From assembly GCA_040388605.1 (NCBI GenBank), contig JAZKBN010000031.1, positions 124,001 to 188,000 of the forward strand: 64,000 nt of DNA, given 5' to 3'. How positions within the stretch are numbered: the stretch's first letter is position 1; every line of letters begins with the position of its first letter. The stretch is from JAZKBN01 sp040388605 (lineage in GTDB: Bacteria; Bacteroidota; Bacteroidia; Cytophagales; Flexibacteraceae). A model generated the notes under the pieces. It saw nothing but the letters and a program-made list of their open reading frames with translations, ran no database searches and had not been told where the DNA came from. Positions 1 through 7,678 of the stretch are shown here, one piece after another. Both the position numbers and the translations under genes were made by a program.

Positions 1-1
1 T

Positions 2-436
2 AAGCAGCGCGTTTGGTTTACCAAGCCGGTTGATGCGCACCGCAATTGCCCCACCTGTTCAGGCCGGGTAACCTTATGGTACCGCGGCGAGGAAGTGCTG
101 CGTGTAACCGCCCGCAAAGGCGCTTATAACGAGGTGGCTGCCGAAGACTTCATCTGCAACACCTGCCGTTTCGAAACCAAGGCTACATCTGACTGGACCA
201 TTGACGGGCCCAAGCATATAGACCGCACTTCGGTAATAGCCAGCAACCATTACGAAGCAGGTACCAAGCAGGCCGTTCATCCTATTCGTGTGGCTGCCGA
301 AGAGTACAAGAAAATAAACGACCTGCCCCTGCAACCCGGTGATCCCGGTTCGGCAGGACCGGCAAACCCATCTTTGGGAACCAGGGCAAAAATGCCTAAA
401 CAGCTTGAGGCCAACAGCGGCCCTAAACCGGTTTAA
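2..436 (+). CDS. nuoG: NADH-quinone oxidoreductase subunit G, C-terminal part (partial)
   Basis: Only the last 144 codons are in the window; the reading frame is open from base 2. NuoG is the peripheral-arm subunit of respiratory complex I that passes electrons through iron-sulfur clusters. The visible part has two Cys pairs, CPTC at residues 16-19 of the fragment and CNTC at residues 52-55, as in the iron-sulfur domain that follows the His-Cys region of NuoG. The protein then ends about 90 residues later in a Pro/Gly-rich tail, so the large molybdopterin-type domain of proteobacterial NuoG is absent, as is usual for the short NuoG of Bacteroidota. nuoH starts 51 bp downstream on the same strand. 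Subunit assignment rests on the Cys pattern and on the nuoH-nuoI context. Confidence 0.85.
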   Translation, partial: KQRVWFTKPVDAHRNCPTCSGRVTLWYRGEEVLRVTARKGAYNEVAAEDFICNTCRFETKATSDWTIDGPKHIDRTSVIASNHYEAGTKQAVHPIRVAAEEYKKINDLPLQPGDPGSAGPANPSLGTRAKMPKQLEANSGPKPV

Positions 437-487
437 GAATTAACAAGGCAGCAAAATTTCAAAAGACAGCAAGCTTACCTTATATAA

Positions 488-1534
488 ATGGGTGATTTAA
501 CCATATTGGCCTTTAAGGCCGGAATGATGTTGGCATTGTTCGTTATCACGCTTACGATAGCGGCCTACAGCACATATTTTGAGCGGGTTTTCGCCGGCTT
601 TTTCCAGGACCGTGTTGGACCGGACAGAGCAGGGCCCTTCGGCCTGTTGCAGCCCCTTGCCGACGGAGGCAAAATGTTCTTCAAAGAAGAATTTATGCCG
701 GCCAACGCCAATAAGTTCCTGTACATGATGGGCCCGAGCCTTGCCATGTTCACCGCCCTTATGAGCACCGCCGTTATTCCCTTCGGCGATACATTTATTA
801 TAGGTGAGTACACCATACCGGTACAAGGCATTGAAGTAAACATTGGCATACTGTACATTTTCGGTATAGTGGCGCTTGGTGTTTACGGCGTTATGATTGG
901 CGGCTGGGCAAGCAATAACAAGTTCAGCCTCTTAGGCGCCATCCGTGCGGCATCGCAGAATATCAGCTACGAACTGGCTATGAGCATGAGCATTATTGCC
1001 ATTCTCATGATGAGCGGCAGCCTTGATATCGGCACCATAGTGCGCCAGCAGCACGGCGCTAACTGGAACGTTTTGTACCAGCCACTCGGCTTCCTTATAT
1101 TCCTAATCTGCGCTTTTGCCGAAACCAACCGCGTACCCTTTGACCTGCCCGAGTGTGAAACCGAACTAATCGGCGGTTACCATACCGAGTACAGCGGCAT
1201 GAAAATGGGTATGTATATGTTTGCCGAATACATTAACATGTTCGTGGCATCGGCTGTAATGGCGGCTCTTTATTTCGGCGGCTATAACTTCCCCTTTATG
1301 GATAACCTGGCAACCGTTGTTCCGCATAATGTAATGACAGGCATAGGCATAGCCGTATTCTTCGGCAAAATTATGCTGTTCATTTTCTTCTTCATGTGGA
1401 TTCGCTGGACACTGCCCCGTTTCCGTTACGACCAATTGATGGGCTTGGGCTGGAAAAGCCTGATTCCCCTATCCATGGCAAACGTGCTCATTACCGGCGG
1501 CTTAATTCTGCTGAAGCAAACCTACTGGCCTTAG
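488..1534 (+). CDS. nuoH: NADH-quinone oxidoreductase subunit H
   Basis: A 348-aa polytopic membrane protein, the usual NuoH length. NuoH lies at the joint between the peripheral and membrane arms of complex I and forms much of the quinone-binding chamber. Visible family hallmarks are the first-loop RVGPDRAGPFGLLQPLAD segment at about residues 42-59, the acidic loop FAETNRVPFDLPE near residues 210-222, and GGYHTEYSG just after it. Multiple hydrophobic helices cover the rest. The ATG at 488 gives the standard N-terminus leading directly into the first helix. It sits between nuoG and nuoI in the conserved order. Nothing is odd in the coding sequence. Confidence 0.97.
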   Translation: MGDLTILAFKAGMMLALFVITLTIAAYSTYFERVFAGFFQDRVGPDRAGPFGLLQPLADGGKMFFKEEFMPANANKFLYMMGPSLAMFTALMSTAVIPFGDTFIIGEYTIPVQGIEVNIGILYIFGIVALGVYGVMIGGWASNNKFSLLGAIRAASQNISYELAMSMSIIAILMMSGSLDIGTIVRQQHGANWNVLYQPLGFLIFLICAFAETNRVPFDLPECETELIGGYHTEYSGMKMGMYMFAEYINMFVASAVMAALYFGGYNFPFMDNLATVVPHNVMTGIGIAVFFGKIMLFIFFFMWIRWTLPRFRYDQLMGLGWKSLIPLSMANVLITGGLILLKQTYWP

Positions 1535-1616
1535 TACCTGCCGGGCCTGCATTTGCCGGGCTCAGCGTTTTAAGCTTACGGTTTAACTGAATAAGCTTAC
1601 AGGCCAATTTAATACC

Positions 1617-1631
1617 CCGGGCTTCGCCCGG
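1617..1631 (+). other. Short GC-rich hairpin in the nuoH-nuoI spacer
   Basis: CCGGGC and GCCCGG face each other across a 3-nt loop in the 159-bp gap between nuoH and nuoI. No T-tract follows, so it is not an obvious terminator; an mRNA stability or processing element inside the operon is possible but unproven. Confidence 0.4.
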
Positions 1632-1693
1632 CATATTACCGCCCTATTTATTACAGGGCCTTTATTTCCCTTACAGAAAGAGAGAACAAATTT

Positions 1694-2212
1694 ATGCAAC
1701 TGACTTCCAAACGTGTCCTTTTAGAACGCATACCCATGACCCGGGCCGAGCGCCTGTACCTGCCGGCCATTGCCCAGGGATTGGCCATTACGCTGAGGCA
1801 CTTTTTCAAGAAGAAAGCTACTATTCGTTACCCCGAGGAAAAACGCCCTTTCAGCCCCGTATTCCGTGGTCAGCACGTGCTGAAGCGCGACGATGTGGGG
1901 CGTGAACGCTGCACAGCCTGCGGCCTTTGCGCCGTAGCCTGCCCGGCAGAAGCCATAACTATGCAGGGCGCTGAGCGCATGCCCGGCGAGGAAAACCTGT
2001 ACCGCGAAGAAAAATACGCATCGGTTTACGAAATAAACATGCTGCGCTGCATTTTCTGCGGCCTTTGCGAGGAAGCCTGCCCCAAAGCAGCCATTTACCT
2101 GCAACCCGATGTAATGCTGCCCGCCTTCACCGCCCGCGGCGAGGTTATATACGGCAAAGATCGCCTGGTTGAAAACATGGACAAAAGGGCTAACGCCGGC
2201 CTCGACAGGTAG
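1694..2212 (+). CDS. nuoI: NADH-quinone oxidoreductase subunit I
   Basis: A 172-aa ferredoxin-like subunit of complex I that carries the two [4Fe-4S] clusters N6a and N6b linking the peripheral arm to quinone. Both CxxCxxCxxxCP motifs are intact: Cys 73, 76, 79 and 83 (CTACGLCAVACP) and Cys 119, 122, 125 and 129 (CIFCGLCEEACP). The N-terminal 40 residues form the amphipathic part that binds the membrane arm. An A/G-rich stretch (AGAAAGAGAGAAC) lies shortly before the ATG at 1694. A strong hairpin terminator follows the stop and no nuoJ is seen after it, so this gene ends its operon. Confidence 0.96.
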   Translation: MQLTSKRVLLERIPMTRAERLYLPAIAQGLAITLRHFFKKKATIRYPEEKRPFSPVFRGQHVLKRDDVGRERCTACGLCAVACPAEAITMQGAERMPGEENLYREEKYASVYEINMLRCIFCGLCEEACPKAAIYLQPDVMLPAFTARGEVIYGKDRLVENMDKRANAGLDR

Positions 2213-2264
2213 AACCACGTTCATTCAGAAAATATCAGTCCGGTTATTAAACCCGGCAAATCAT

Positions 2265-2306
2265 AAAGCGGATTGCGCCATATTATCGGTTTGCAATCCG
2301 CTTTTT
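2265..2306 (+). terminator. Rho-independent terminator after nuoI
   Basis: Perfect 12-bp stem (AAAGCGGATTGC at 2265-2276 with its complement at 2293-2304), 16-nt loop, then a T-run. It lies 50 bp after the nuoI stop and just upstream of the MBOAT gene, and closes the nuo transcript. Confidence 0.85.
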
Positions 2307-2328
2307 ACGTTAGCATAATACGCGCAAA

Positions 2329-3750
2329 ATGCTTTTTACGAGCCTGCATTTTATTCTTCTTTTCCTGGTTAGTACTGCGCTGTATTTCGCATTGCCTAAC
2401 CGGTTAAGGTGGCCCATGCTGCTGGCTGTGAGCTGTTATTTTTATATGAGCTTCATAAAGGCTTATATACTCATATTGCTCTTCACCATTATTACCGATT
2501 TTTTTGCCGCCCAGCTCATAGACCGCAGCACAGGCATACGCAGGAAATGGGCGCTAATGATCAGCCTCGGGGCCAACCTGGGCATACTGTTCGTATTCAA
2601 GTACTATAACTTTTTCGCCGCCCTTGCCGAACCGGTTGCTTCTGTATTCGGCTTTCAGGTTCATTACCTTGCTATTGCCCTGCCTCTCGGGCTCAGTTTC
2701 CAGACCTTGCAGGCTATGGGCTATTGCATAGAGGTTTTCCACAGGCGCGCCCCTGTTGAAAGAAACTTCATGACCTTTGCGCAATACGTGCTGTTTTACC
2801 CGCAGTTGGTTGCAGGGCCTATTGAGCGTCCGCAGCAATTAATGCCGCAGATTGGTAAAGACTACGCATTTAATGCCGACAAGGTATCGGCAGGCCTGCG
2901 GCTGATGCTTTGGGGCTTTTTTAAAAAACTGGTTATTGCCGACAGGCTCGCTCCCATAGTCGACAGTGTTTTTGACTACCCCGATATGGCCAAAGGCCCG
3001 GCTGTTGCAGCCGCCGCCATGCTGTTCAGCGTACAAATTTTCTGCGATTTCAGCGGCTATACCGATATAGCCCGCGGATGCGCCAAAATACTGGGCATAG
3101 ATCTCGTGCTCAATTTCAGGCAGCCCTACCTTGCCAAATCGGTATCGGAGTTTTGGCGCAGGTGGCATTTGAGCCTGAGCACATGGCTGCGCGATTACGT
3201 TTATATACCCCTCGGCGGCAACCGCAAGGGCAAAGGGAGGCAATGGCTTAACTTATTGGCGGTAATGCTGCTGAGCGGGCTCTGGCATGGCGCAGGGCTG
3301 AATTTTTTGGTATGGGGAGGCTTGCATGCCGTATTTATGATAATTGCCGCAGCTATGGATAAACGAGCTCCCGCAAATTACACAGGCCCGGTGCCTGATT
3401 TGCTGAATACCTTTTTCACCTTCCTGCTCGTAAGCTTCGCCTGGATATTTTTCAGAGCCGCGAACCTGCAAACAGCTATGCAGCTTGTGCAAAGCCTGCC
3501 TTCGGGCTGGAATGCAGGCGGCATAACAGATGTACTGAATATTATGAGCGCAGGCAAATGGGCCTTTGTGCTCCTGCACCTCGGCTTTTTGGCAGGCAGC
3601 GGGTTTATGGCGGAAAAGAACAGCTCATTCCCGGCCATGGCTTTAAAGCTGGATCCGAAATTCCGCATTGCGGCATATTACGCCTTTATTCTCGCCATAT
3701 TCTTCTTCGGGCAGTATTCCGACAGGAGCTTTATTTACTTCCAGTTTTAA
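2329..3750 (+). CDS. MBOAT family O-acyltransferase (AlgI/DltB-like)
   Basis: A 473-aa polytopic membrane protein of the membrane-bound O-acyltransferase family. These enzymes take acyl groups from a cytoplasmic donor and pass them across the membrane for transfer to polysaccharides or teichoic acids. The invariant family His is His320 in SGLWHGAG, with His333 in GGLHA. The AlgI-type block SFQTLQAMGYCIEVFHRR (about residues 123-140) and FYPQLVAGPIERP (about 155-167) are present. It begins with a hydrophobic helix right after the ATG. A gene with SGNH-like features follows 6 bp after the stop, so the two are probably one operon acting together on an extracellular glycan. The polymer is not identifiable from the window. 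Confidence 0.92.
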   Translation: MLFTSLHFILLFLVSTALYFALPNRLRWPMLLAVSCYFYMSFIKAYILILLFTIITDFFAAQLIDRSTGIRRKWALMISLGANLGILFVFKYYNFFAALAEPVASVFGFQVHYLAIALPLGLSFQTLQAMGYCIEVFHRRAPVERNFMTFAQYVLFYPQLVAGPIERPQQLMPQIGKDYAFNADKVSAGLRLMLWGFFKKLVIADRLAPIVDSVFDYPDMAKGPAVAAAAMLFSVQIFCDFSGYTDIARGCAKILGIDLVLNFRQPYLAKSVSEFWRRWHLSLSTWLRDYVYIPLGGNRKGKGRQWLNLLAVMLLSGLWHGAGLNFLVWGGLHAVFMIIAAAMDKRAPANYTGPVPDLLNTFFTFLLVSFAWIFFRAANLQTAMQLVQSLPSGWNAGGITDVLNIMSAGKWAFVLLHLGFLAGSGFMAEKNSSFPAMALKLDPKFRIAAYYAFILAIFFFGQYSDRSFIYFQF

Positions 3751-3756
3751 AGCCCT

Positions 3757-4706
3757 ATGGAAAACAAACAGGAAAAAATACCGACCGAAAAAGTATATCT
3801 CGGGAAACTCATGGTTTTCCTGCTGCCTTTAATTATTGCAGGCCTTGTTTTGGAATTAGGCCTGAGCCGGGTAAAGAACAGCTATTCGCTAAAAAATGAG
3901 CTTAGGTTTAGGAGTATACATGCGAATACAATTATTCTTGGTAACAGCCAGGCCCTGAAGGGTATTAACCCTGCGTATCTGTTTGAAAACGGCTTGGCTG
4001 TAAACCTCGCCAATGTAAGCCAGGCCCTGTATTACGACAGCTCCCTGCTTATAAACCATTCAGGGGCTATACCGTATTTGCAAAACGTGGTGCTCAGCCT
4101 TTGCTATACAAGCCCGGAAGAGGAGCTATGGGAGAACGAGCCGTTCCGGGAGTATTTTTATTACCGCTTTATGGGCTTCGAAGGGCCGCATACCGATGGT
4201 ATCAGCTTTATGAAGCTCAGCTATACAGCCATTTACACGCCCAAAATAAGCCTGCAACTGGCATTAAAAGGCTTTCCGGACCAAACGGAGGGTATCGACA
4301 GTCTCGGTTGGCAAAGAGCCGTGCAATCTGAAATAAGCCCTGAATTATCGGCTGCGCGTATTGCCGGGCACCATGCGGGTATGTTTGAAAAGAATATACC
4401 GGCCAATATGCGCAGGCTTGCAGCCATGCAGGCCTATTGCAGGCAATCACATAAGAACTTAATTGTTGTGGTAATGCCCGTGCATAAAACCTATTATGCC
4501 CTTGAAAAAGAGCATTATAAACAACACCTGCAAAACATGCTGAACTCGGTGCGGAATAAGCCCGGTGTTACCGTTCTTGANNNNNNNNNNTTGATTTTGA
4601 AAATTCCCCTTTGCCTGATTCCTGCTTTGCAGACCAGGACCATTTAAATGCGGCGGGGAGTAAATGGGTTTGCGGGGAGATTAGGAAGGTGTTGGACACA
4701 AAATAG
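3757..4706 (+). CDS. SGNH-like acyl-transfer partner of the MBOAT protein, interrupted by an assembly gap
   Basis: The protein starts with a short cytoplasmic tail and one membrane helix (about residues 13-31), followed by an extracytoplasmic domain. An SGNH block-I-like ILGNSQALKGINP lies at about residues 62-74, where Ser65 could be the nucleophile. A ten-N scaffold gap at 4581-4590 breaks the frame. Beyond it, a different frame from 4593 gives a natural C-terminus with DQDHLNAAG, the Asp-x-x-His block that completes an SGNH triad, and a stop at 4704-4706. The run of N therefore does not represent the true missing length. AlgJ/AlgX or DltD-type proteins play this role beside MBOAT enzymes. 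The last 26 bp overlap the end of the convergent gene. Confidence 0.75.
4581..4590. other. Assembly gap (10 N)
   Basis: Ten N of placeholder length inside the SGNH-like gene. The coding frames on either side do not match, so the real gap size is unknown and not simply ten bases. Confidence 0.99.
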
Positions 4707-5256
4707 TGCCGGGTTGATTAATGCCTTCCAAATCACAAACCAACGGCTGAATAAGCAATTCCGGCCCGAAAGGATCATATTGAACAACAGGCTCCCCGGC
4801 AATTTTGAAACCTAAATCAAGCAGCTTTTGCAGGGTTGGCCTGCCATGGTTAACCGCCCCGTTTACATAGCTGTAACCCAATGATTTGGCATAAAGCAGG
4901 CAGGCGGTAATAAAATCTGAAAAGGTATTGTCGGCCCTAAAATCAGGGTGAATCATTACCCGGCAAATGTCTGTGGCATCTGGCAGGTTGCGGAATGCGC
5001 CTTTGTGTTTGGTTTGGGTAATAAAAGCGCCTTCGGGGTTGGTGTTCAGACGGGCAGAGGCAATTAATTGGCCACCATGCCTAAATACAAGGAACAGGGC
5101 ATTGCTGTTAAACGGGTCTTCACCAGAATCATCCGCATTCGGGAAGCAGGTTTTACGGAGGGCCTGTAATTCAGGAGCATAAGTATGTAAAACTTCAATT
5201 TCAGGCATTGGGCGGTTTGGCTGTAAAACAAAATCGGCGGCAATATCCATAAACAT
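4681..5256 (-). CDS. GNAT-like N-acyltransferase (N-acyl amino acid synthase-like)
   Basis: A 191-aa soluble protein. The order of elements suits the GNAT fold, including the variant that contains autoinducer and N-acyl amino acid synthases: an early Arg-Cys-Phe-Pro loop, a strand pair with LIASARLN, then DICRVMIHPDFRADN followed by a helix and LLDLGFKIAGEPV. The acyl-CoA loop after HPDFR lacks the canonical GxG/A, so ordinary acetyl-CoA use is uncertain. It lies 38 bp after the oxidoreductase gene on the same strand and is probably co-transcribed with it. Two in-frame ATGs (5254-5256 and 5248-5250) are possible starts; both sit in the loop of an inverted repeat. Substrate is unknown. Confidence 0.6.
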   Translation of the reverse strand: MFMDIAADFVLQPNRPMPEIEVLHTYAPELQALRKTCFPNADDSGEDPFNSNALFLVFRHGGQLIASARLNTNPEGAFITQTKHKGAFRNLPDATDICRVMIHPDFRADNTFSDFITACLLYAKSLGYSYVNGAVNHGRPTLQKLLDLGFKIAGEPVVQYDPFGPELLIQPLVCDLEGINQPGTILCPTPS

Positions 5257-5276
5257 TTATGAATACGCCGCCGATT
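5232..5276 (-). promoter_or_regulatory. Inverted repeat enclosing the start codon of the GNAT-like gene
   Basis: A perfect 10-bp GC-rich inverted repeat (AATCGGCGGC at 5232-5241, complement at 5267-5276) with a 25-nt loop. In the minus-strand transcript both candidate ATGs of the downstream gene fall in the loop, so folding could hinder translation initiation. One arm is coding sequence, so chance is possible. Confidence 0.35.
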
Positions 5277-5294
5277 CAGGCTTTAAGGGTTAAA

Positions 5295-6188
5295 TTATTC
5301 AACCATGGCAGTGGCTTCTTTCAGCCCGAATTTTTTATTCAGGTGAACTTTAGGGCTGTCCGGCTCGCGGCCCAGAACAGCGGCGATATCAGATTTACCG
5401 GTATTGAACTCGCCCACCTTAACGGCCTTGGCGAAAGATGAAATCATGCCCACATACATATCAGGCACTCCGGCGGCCACAAGGGCTGCCTTATGCACTT
5501 CCGGGTCGGGCGATACGTATGCTATTGGTTTGCCAACCACTTCGCTAAGGAACTCAGCTATTTCGGCAAAGCTGTAAGCCTTTGAATTTCCGAATTCATA
5601 AACCTTGTTTTCGGTACCTTCAGCAGTAAGAATATTGGCCGATGCCTCGCCCAAATTGCTGATGCTGATAAAGGCAGCTTTACTGTCGCCTGCCGGAACC
5701 GATACCACCCCGCTTTGCACCGAATAATCTGAAATAAACAAATCGAGCCCTTCGGTATAGAGGCCGTTTTTAAGAATGGTATAGGCAAGGCCCGATTCTT
5801 TCAGAATTTTTTCGGTAGCAAGGTGGGCGCTTGCAATAAAGGCGATGGGTGATGCATCGGTTTCATCTTCGCGCTGGAAGCTGGTATAAATTACCTGCTT
5901 AACGCCTGCAGCTTTGGCTGCCTCTATGGCGTTGGTATGCTGCTGAACGCGGTTCGGAATATCGTTGCTCGAAACAAGGAATACTTTATCGACACCTTTG
6001 AAGGCAGCTTTCAGCGATTCAATGTCGTTGTAATCGCCCTGGCGAACATCGGCTCCGGCGGCTTTAAAAGAGGCGGCTTTTTCGGGGTTGCGGGCCAAAA
6101 CGGCTACGGTTGATGCGGGTACTTTTTTCAATAGGAACTCGGCAGTGGCTTTGCCTAAATTACCGGTTACTCCTGTAACTAATATCAT
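5295..6188 (-). CDS. NmrA-like NAD(P)-binding oxidoreductase (QorB/YtfG-like)
   Basis: A 297-aa atypical short-chain dehydrogenase. The dinucleotide-binding motif GVTGNLG lies at residues 6-12, immediately after the ATG at 6188. Proteins of this type (Escherichia coli QorB/YtfG, about 286 aa) reduce quinones with NADPH, or act as redox sensors as in fungal NmrA. The body shows the usual pattern: VAVLARNPEKA after the second strand, a VFLVSSND strand, and TILKNGLYTEG. A longer frame to 6224 exists, but the chosen start places the Rossmann motif where it belongs. A -7/-33 promoter lies upstream. It diverges from an HxlR-type repressor gene, a common arrangement for a quinone-reductase gene under redox control. 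Confidence 0.85.
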   Translation of the reverse strand: MILVTGVTGNLGKATAEFLLKKVPASTVAVLARNPEKAASFKAAGADVRQGDYNDIESLKAAFKGVDKVFLVSSNDIPNRVQQHTNAIEAAKAAGVKQVIYTSFQREDETDASPIAFIASAHLATEKILKESGLAYTILKNGLYTEGLDLFISDYSVQSGVVSVPAGDSKAAFISISNLGEASANILTAEGTENKVYEFGNSKAYSFAEIAEFLSEVVGKPIAYVSPDPEVHKAALVAAGVPDMYVGMISSFAKAVKVGEFNTGKSDIAAVLGREPDSPKVHLNKKFGLKEATAMVE

Positions 6189-6236
6189 GATATGTTTTTT
6201 ATGATTTTGCTGAATGGAAAACAAGCCTAAGCTTCA

Positions 6237-6270
6237 CAAAAGTATTGTTACTCTCTTTTGGAAAGTCAAA
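6237..6270 (-). promoter_or_regulatory. Promoter of the NmrA-like oxidoreductase gene
   Basis: On the minus strand TACTTTTG (6237-6244) matches the Bacteroidota -7 consensus TAnnTTTG, with TTTG (6267-6270) 22 bp upstream as the -33 element. Expected transcription start is about 6230, giving a leader of roughly 40 nt. Confidence 0.6.
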
Positions 6271-6302
6271 TATATTAATGCGGAAAATACGATACAAGTT
6301 GG

Positions 6303-6335
6303 TACCTTTGTGCACCTGACTTACCTGTGAGTTAG
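6303..6335 (+). promoter_or_regulatory. hxlR-type gene promoter with operator-like palindrome
   Basis: TACCTTTG at 6303-6310 matches the Bacteroidota -7 element. An imperfect inverted repeat follows: arms CTGACTTAC (6316-6324) and GTGAGTTAG (6327-6335), 7 of 9 positions complementary, with a 2-bp spacer. It covers the expected transcription start, where a repressor would block initiation. No clear -33 element was found. Autoregulation by the adjacent HxlR-like protein is inferred. Confidence 0.5.
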
Positions 6336-6363
6336 CTATACTGACAGCCAACACTTTAGAACA

Positions 6364-6750
6364 ATGAGTATTTCAAAAGAAAAAATAGAAGGTTTTGCCA
6401 ACTGCCCGGTACGCGACATTCTTGATCGTTTCGGCGATAAATGGTCGCTGCTGATACTGCTTACTTTAAGCGGGGCCGGCTCAAGACGCTTCGGAGAGCT
6501 CAGCAAAGAGCTGCCCGATATTTCGCAGAAAATGCTGACCGTAACCCTGCGCGCCCTTGAGGCCGACGGCCTGGTATCGCGCCGCCTTTATGCCGAAATA
6601 CCCCCGCGAACCGAATACAAACTTACAGATTTAGGTGAAAGCCTTATACCTTTTATTAACGGCCTGCTCGGCTGGGCCAAGCAGAATACCGATACTATTC
6701 TGAAAACAAGGCAAATTTACCAGGAGAAAACAACTGCAATTGCAGCATAA
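6364..6750 (+). CDS. HxlR family redox-type transcriptional regulator (QorR/YtfH-like)
   Basis: A 128-aa winged-helix protein with the full HxlR signature: NCPVRDILDRFGDKWSLLIL near the N-terminus, then SQKMLTVTLRALEADGLVSR (recognition helix and turn) and PPRTEYKLTDLGESL (wing and following helix). Length is typical. Cys14, in NCPVRD, is the conserved position used as a thiol redox sensor in QorR/HypR-like members. It is divergent from the NmrA-like oxidoreductase, which is its likely target. The ATG at 6364 follows a promoter and palindrome in the intergenic region. A terminator lies after the stop. Confidence 0.93.
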   Translation: MSISKEKIEGFANCPVRDILDRFGDKWSLLILLTLSGAGSRRFGELSKELPDISQKMLTVTLRALEADGLVSRRLYAEIPPRTEYKLTDLGESLIPFINGLLGWAKQNTDTILKTRQIYQEKTTAIAA

Positions 6751-6790
6751 TATTCCTGCATAACATTCAATGCATGTTGAGCTAAGATTA

Positions 6791-6818
6791 TTCCCGGTTT
6801 AAGCCGGGATTTTTTTTT
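6791..6818 (+). terminator. Rho-independent terminator after the HxlR-like gene
   Basis: TCCCGG (6792-6797) pairs with CCGGGA (6804-6809) across a 6-nt loop, followed by nine T (6810-6818). It lies about 40 bp after the stop codon. Confidence 0.9.
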
Positions 6819-6998
6819 GTCCGCGGAATGCACCCGGGTTTAATTTTAGGGCATTCAGGTTATACAGCGCTTATTAGCATAAAATATTTTTAAAGCTTCA
6901 TGATACAGTAAAGCAATTGGTAATCAGTATATTTATAATTCAATTGCTGTCCTTAATGGCTCTTCTCAGAAAAATCTGAATTTATTTTCTGACCCCGG

Positions 6999-7034
6999 TG
7001 CAACCCTTTTTCTTTTTCCTGCATCATACCTTTG
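6999..7034 (+). promoter_or_regulatory. Probable promoter(s) of the ECF sigma factor gene
   Basis: Two overlapping signals precede the ATG at 7052. TGCAACC (6999-7005) and TGCATC (7020-7025), 14 bp apart, resemble an ECF-type -35/-10 pair and would allow autoregulation. TACCTTTG (7027-7034) matches the housekeeping -7 consensus. Both lie inside the longer GTG-started frame from 6998, which argues that translation starts at 7052. Confidence 0.45.
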
Positions 7035-7051
7035 AAACCCAACACCGGCAG

Positions 7052-7612
7052 ATGACGCTGAACTTCGACGAAACAACCATTATTGAAGCATGCAGGCAAG
7101 GCGACCGAAAGGCCCAGGGCTTGCTGTTCGATAGGTTTTCGAGAAAGATGTTCGCCGTAACCCGCCGCTACGCTGCCACAAGCTTCGAGGCCGAAGACCT
7201 GCTCATGAATGCCTTTATGGTAATCTTCACCCGACTGGCAGATTACAAATCACAGGGCAGTTTCGAAGGCTGGATGCGCCGCATTGTAGTGAACGAATGC
7301 TTACAGCACCTGCGCCGCAACCGAATGCTGTTCGTAGCCGCCGATGAAGAAAACACATACACGGCCACCGACAACATTCTGCCAAGCCATAACCTTGAAG
7401 AGGCCGAATTGCTTGAATTGGTTCGGCAATTGCCTGAAGGTTACCGGGCAGTGTTTAACCTCTACGCCATAGACGGCTTTAACCACCGCGAAATCGGCGA
7501 ATTGCTCGGGATAAGTGAAAACACCAGCAAATCGCAATTAAGCAGGGCACGCAACTTATTACAAACCCATTTACTGCATGCCGAAGAAAGTCTAAAGCGA
7601 GTCAGGGTGTAA
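7052..7612 (+). CDS. ECF RNA polymerase sigma factor (sigma-70 family)
   Basis: A 186-aa sigma factor with regions 2 and 4 only. Region 2 includes AEDLLMNAFMVIF and the promoter-melting stretch FEGWMRRIVVNECLQHLRR. Region 4 holds the helix-turn-helix HREIGELLGISENTSKSQLS followed by RARNLL. The linker between them has the acidic, variable sequence expected of ECF proteins. The frame is open to a GTG at 6998, but that extension overlaps promoter-like sequence and is rich in Phe, so the ATG at 7052 was chosen. The next gene, a membrane protein with anti-sigma features, starts 66 bp downstream, followed by an outer-membrane barrel gene, suggesting an envelope-sensing operon. Confidence 0.93.
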   Translation: MTLNFDETTIIEACRQGDRKAQGLLFDRFSRKMFAVTRRYAATSFEAEDLLMNAFMVIFTRLADYKSQGSFEGWMRRIVVNECLQHLRRNRMLFVAADEENTYTATDNILPSHNLEEAELLELVRQLPEGYRAVFNLYAIDGFNHREIGELLGISENTSKSQLSRARNLLQTHLLHAEESLKRVRV

Positions 7613-7678
7613 AATTCAGTAAAGCGTAAAAGCATTCAGCAAAGGTTTCCAAACAAGAACAGTAAAATTTAAATTAAT

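Noticed and set aside
1721..2224. 167-aa minus-strand ORF opposite nuoI
   Set aside because: Shadow of nuoI, whose two iron-sulfur motifs and operon position are certain; the antisense frame has no domain.
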